In this document: positions 60,793 through 64,000 of the stretch, piece after piece
Layout of the letters: every line of letters starts with the position of its first letter
Numbering within the stretch: position 1 is the stretch's first letter
From: Porcincola intestinalis
GTDB lineage: Bacteria; Bacillota; Clostridia; Lachnospirales; Lachnospiraceae
DNA: 64,000 bases
Direction: 5' to 3'
NCBI RefSeq assembly: GCF_009696445.1
Contig: NZ_VULZ01000006.1
Location: 1 to 64,000 of the forward strand
Notes under the pieces: model-generated
Databases searched by the model: none
The model's input: only the letters and a program-made list of their open reading frames with translations
Told to the model about the DNA's origin: nothing
Program-made: the position numbers and the translations under genes

Positions 60793-62289
60793 ATGAACGG
60801 AGTTTTTGAGTCCGAAGAATTTCGGAGACTGATCCAGCATACAGATTTGGAAAAGGAGCCGCCCGAGGAGGACGGCTCCGCGCGTCAGGCGTACTTTCTG
60901 AAGGAAGCTTCAGAGCTGATCCGCGAGAAGGAAGAAAAGCTTGGCAGACGGATGACGGCCTGCGTTGTCACATTCGGCTGCCAGATGAATGAGCGCGATT
61001 CTGAAAAGCTGCGCGGAATTCTGGCACTGGCAGGCTACGAGATGACAGACAGCGAAGACGCGGATCTTGTTCTGTACAATACCTGCACGGTCCGGGAGAA
61101 TGCCAATATTCGTGTTTACGGACGGCTTGGGGGACTCTCCGCATACAGAAAAAAGAATCCGGAGATGATTATCGGACTGTGCGGATGCATGATGCAGGAG
61201 CCGGACGAGATCGAGAAGATCCGGAAGGATTTCCGATATGTGCGCCTGGTCTTCGGCACGCATAATCTGCACCGCTTTGCCGAGCTTCTGGTGCGTGTTC
61301 TGCTCTCGGACAAGGGAGAGCAGGTGATCGAGGTTGCGGGGAAGGACGATCACATCGTCGAGAATCTGCCGGCGGAGAGAACGTACCTGTTCAAGTCCGG
61401 CGTCAATATCATGTTCGGATGCAACAATTTCTGCACCTACTGCATTGTCCCTTATGTCAGGGGGCGGGAAAAGAGCAGAAAACCGGAGGATATCGTCCGG
61501 GAGATCACAGAGCTTGCGCGGGATGGCGTGAAGGAGGTCATGCTGCTGGGGCAGAATGTCAACTCCTATGGAAGAGGGCTTTTAGAGCCCTGCAGCTTCG
61601 CCGAGCTTCTTCAGATGGTTGAAAAGATCGACGGGATTGAGCGGATCCGCTTCATGACGTCTCACCCGAAGGACTTATCGGACGATCTGATCGAAGCCAT
61701 GAAGCATTCCGAAAAGATCTGCCGTCACCTGCACCTGCCGCTGCAGTCGGGGTCAGACCGGATCCTTTCAGCCATGAACCGCCATTATACCAGTGAAACG
61801 TATCTGGAGCTGGCAAGAAAACTGAGGCGTGAGATGCCGGATCTGTCTCTCACGACGGACATCATTGTCGGTTTCCCGGGTGAGACAGAGGAGGATTTTC
61901 AGCAGACGCTGGATGTTGTCAGAAAGGTCCGCTATGACTCGGCATTTACGTTCATCTACAGCAAGCGAAGCGGGACGGCTGCCGCCAGGATGGAAGACCA
62001 GGTGCCGGACGAGGTTGTCCATGACCGCTTTGACAGACTGCTGAAGGAAGTACAGAAGATCGGGCGTGAGGAGACCTCCCGGTTTGAGGGGCAGACACTT
62101 CCGGTGCTCGTGGAGCGTGTGAACCGGGAGGATGACAGCCTGATGACCGGGCGCACGTCACAGAATACGGTCGTGCATTTTCCAGGTGATTGTTCCCTGA
62201 TCGGGCAGATTGTGGATGTCCGGCTGGATTCGTGCAAGGGATTCTACTATATCGGAACCATGACGGGAGGCAACCATGCTGCTGGATGA
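60793..62289 (+). CDS. miaB: tRNA-2-methylthio-N6-dimethylallyladenosine synthase
   Basis: A 498-residue methylthiotransferase acting on i6A37 of tRNA. UPF0004 domain: TFGCQMNERDSEKLRGIL with cluster cysteines also at NTCTVREN and GLCGCMMQE. Radical SAM motif FGCNNFCTYCIVPYVRGRE. C-terminal TRAM domain from about residue 430. An N-terminal extension of about 50 residues (EFRRLIQHTDLEKEPPEE) precedes the core, common in clostridial MiaB. It overlaps mutS by 14 bases, a frequent pairing. Confidence 0.96.
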   Translation: MNGVFESEEFRRLIQHTDLEKEPPEEDGSARQAYFLKEASELIREKEEKLGRRMTACVVTFGCQMNERDSEKLRGILALAGYEMTDSEDADLVLYNTCTVRENANIRVYGRLGGLSAYRKKNPEMIIGLCGCMMQEPDEIEKIRKDFRYVRLVFGTHNLHRFAELLVRVLLSDKGEQVIEVAGKDDHIVENLPAERTYLFKSGVNIMFGCNNFCTYCIVPYVRGREKSRKPEDIVREITELARDGVKEVMLLGQNVNSYGRGLLEPCSFAELLQMVEKIDGIERIRFMTSHPKDLSDDLIEAMKHSEKICRHLHLPLQSGSDRILSAMNRHYTSETYLELARKLRREMPDLSLTTDIIVGFPGETEEDFQQTLDVVRKVRYDSAFTFIYSKRSGTAAARMEDQVPDEVVHDRFDRLLKEVQKIGREETSRFEGQTLPVLVERVNREDDSLMTGRTSQNTVVHFPGDCSLIGQIVDVRLDSCKGFYYIGTMTGGNHAAG

Positions 62290-64000
62290 GATTGACTATG
62301 ACAAACTCTCCCCCATGATGAAGCTTTATGTCGAGACGAAAAGGCAGGTTGCAGACTGCATCCTGTTTTACCGTCTCGGCGATTTTTATGAAATGTTCTT
62401 CGACGATGCGGTGATGGTCTCGCAGGAGCTTGGGCTGACGCTGACAGGGAAGGAATGCGGTCTTCCGGAGCGGGCGCCCATGTGCGGGGTTCCGCATCAC
62501 GCCGTCGAATCCTATCTGAATAAGCTTGTTCAAAATGGTCACAAGGTCGCGATCTGCGAGCAGGTGGAAGATCCGAAGAAGGCCGTGGGTCTGGTGAAAC
62601 GGGAGGTTGTCCGGATTGTAACCCCTGGGACAAACCTGGACACAGACGACCTGGATGCCTCCCGGAACAATTATCTGATGTGCGTGTTCTGCCTGGGAGA
62701 GAAAAGCGGGATCGCGACGGTCGATATCACGACCGGCACGTTCCTTGTGACAGAGACCGATTCCAGGCGCAAGCTCCGGGACGAGATTCTGCGGTTTTCG
62801 CCGGCGGAAATCATCTGCAACGATGCGTTCGAGCTGACAGGGTTGAATCTCCAGGAAATCAAGGACCAGACCGGCGCGACGATCTTCACGCTGGATTCCA
62901 CCTACTTCGATGATGAAGAGTGCAGGCAGTCGATCAAGGACCATTTCCATGTTGGAAATCTTCAGGGGCTTGGCCTTGCGGACATGGATGCGGGCGTGGC
63001 GGCAACAGGAGCGACGCTGCGGTATCTGACGGAGACGCAGAAGACGAAGCTGGAAAACCTGACAACGATCGAGCCCTATTCGATCGGAAAGTACATGGTG
63101 CTCGACTCCTTCACAAGGAGAAACCTGGAGCTGACGGAGACGCTGCGGGAGAAGAACCGGAGAGGCTCGCTTCTCTGGGTGCTGGATAAGACGAAGACGG
63201 CGATGGGGGCACGGCTGCTTCGCTCCTTCCTTGAGCAGCCGCTTGTGGACAGTGAAGAGATCGAGGCCCGGCTGACGGCAGTCGAGGAGCTGAACCAGAA
63301 CGCCATCACGCGGGAGGAGCTGCGGGAATATCTGGGGCCTGTATATGATCTGGAACGGCTGATCTCCAGAATCGCCTTCATGACGGCAAATCCGAGAGAT
63401 CTGATCGCCCTGAAAACCTCGCTTGGCATGGTTCCGGCGATCAAGACAGCACTTCAGGAGTTTCAGTCGCCGCTTCTTTCTTCCATTCGGGAGGAGATTG
63501 ACCCGCTGGAGGACGTCTGCAGCCTGATCGGGAAGGCCATTGTCGATGATCCGCCTGTCGCCGTGAGGGAGGGCGGATTTATCCGAGAGGGATACAGCGA
63601 GGAGGTCGATCACCTCAGATCGGCGAAGACGGACGGGAAACAATGGCTTGCAGACATCGAGGCCCGTGAGAAGGAGCGGACCGGCATCCAGAAAATGAAA
63701 ATCCGCTACAACAAGGTCTTCGGCTATTATCTGGAGATCCCGAACAGCTATCGCGGGGAGATTCCCCAGGATTATATCCGCAAGCAGACGCTTGTGAATG
63801 CGGAGCGTTACATCACGCCGGAACTGAAAAAGCTGGAGGAGACCATCCTGGGGGCGCAGGACCGGCTGGTGCAGCTGGAGTATGACCTGTTCGTGGAGCT
63901 TCGGAACAAAATCTCCGACTGTACGCTGCGGATCCAGCAGACCGCAAAGGCGCTGGCTCAGACAGATGTCTTCTGCTCTCTTGCCGCTGTCGCGGAGCGC
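62276..64000 (+). CDS. mutS: DNA mismatch repair protein MutS, N-terminal part (runs off the window)
   Basis: The first 575 codons are present without a stop. Mismatch-binding domain I has FYRLGDFYEMFFDDA with the Phe-Tyr-Glu wedge and PMCGVPHHAVESYLNKLV. The connector domain has TVDITTGTF. Lever and clamp helices follow, with LDSFTRRNLEL, GSLLWVLDKTKTAMGARLLR and YNKVFGYYLEIPNSY. The ATPase domain lies beyond the end. ATG 62276 follows GGGAGG by five bases and overlaps miaB, indicating translational coupling. Confidence 0.96.
   Translation, partial: MLLDEIDYDKLSPMMKLYVETKRQVADCILFYRLGDFYEMFFDDAVMVSQELGLTLTGKECGLPERAPMCGVPHHAVESYLNKLVQNGHKVAICEQVEDPKKAVGLVKREVVRIVTPGTNLDTDDLDASRNNYLMCVFCLGEKSGIATVDITTGTFLVTETDSRRKLRDEILRFSPAEIICNDAFELTGLNLQEIKDQTGATIFTLDSTYFDDEECRQSIKDHFHVGNLQGLGLADMDAGVAATGATLRYLTETQKTKLENLTTIEPYSIGKYMVLDSFTRRNLELTETLREKNRRGSLLWVLDKTKTAMGARLLRSFLEQPLVDSEEIEARLTAVEELNQNAITREELREYLGPVYDLERLISRIAFMTANPRDLIALKTSLGMVPAIKTALQEFQSPLLSSIREEIDPLEDVCSLIGKAIVDDPPVAVREGGFIREGYSEEVDHLRSAKTDGKQWLADIEAREKERTGIQKMKIRYNKVFGYYLEIPNSYRGEIPQDYIRKQTLVNAERYITPELKKLEETILGAQDRLVQLEYDLFVELRNKISDCTLRIQQTAKALAQTDVFCSLAAVAER

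Noticed and set aside
60793-62289. Second RimO
   Set aside because: The GCQMNERDSEK motif and the pairing with mutS mark it as MiaB; RimO is the gene at 32303.
61952-63643. 563-codon open frame on the - strand
   Set aside because: Antisense to miaB and mutS, both of which have full conserved motifs.

Overview
The window comes from a moderately GC-rich anaerobic Bacillota, most likely a Lachnospiraceae-type clostridium. Grounds: the order TIGR03960 radical SAM / TIGR03936 / rng / rplU / prp / rpmA / obgE; the yicC-remA-gmk-rpoZ-rimO-pgsA run; pyrophosphate-dependent phosphofructokinase; an Nfn-type transhydrogenase pair; a superoxide reductase; Rex; an iron-sulfur serine dehydratase; L27 with a Prp-cleavable N-terminus. 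No rRNA, tRNA, insertion sequence, prophage or CRISPR array is seen. Nearly all genes lie on the + strand; a serine hydrolase, rqcH, purC and an ABC-F gene are on the - strand.

Layout. 1-7.1 kb: the 3' end of ppdK, then sdaA, yfcE and udk, a superoxide reductase-flavodoxin fusion, and a cobalamin riboswitch with terminator controlling a BtuFCD-type ABC importer. 7.2-8.9 kb: a class C beta-lactamase-like hydrolase on the - strand. 9.0-19.4 kb: an accessory sugar locus. It holds an SDR dehydrogenase; an RbsABC-type importer; a YihS-like aldose-ketose isomerase; a YesN-type response regulator; a YesM-type kinase with almost no extracytoplasmic sensor; and an intact protein with the layout of RbsA whose ATPase motifs are all degraded. 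19.6-38.4 kb: housekeeping genes (RNA processing, ribosome, GTPases, glycolysis, nucleotide and lipid synthesis, citrate branch), plus an unusual ParB-like/BMP fusion of unknown role. 38.5-42 kb: purC and an ABC-F gene, separated by about 545 bp of AT-rich non-coding DNA holding DnaA-box-like sites and short direct repeats. 42-64 kb: rex, alr, a CorC-like protein, yebC, uppP, ftsK, nfnAB, rlmH, an FGGY kinase, phoH, ybeY, a DUF3048 protein, a flippase, miaB and the first 575 codons of mutS.

How the genes work together. The most interesting part is the sugar locus. The importer, isomerase and dehydrogenase suggest uptake and first conversion of one sugar; the isomerase looks most like sulfoquinovose/mannose isomerase YihS. 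The isomerase is followed directly by the two-component pair and the ATPase-dead RbsA paralogue, which I infer may report transporter state to the sensor-poor kinase. The redox genes (superoxide reductase, Nfn, Rex) fit strictly anaerobic fermentation. All functional calls rest on motif and family recognition by eye; no database search was run.
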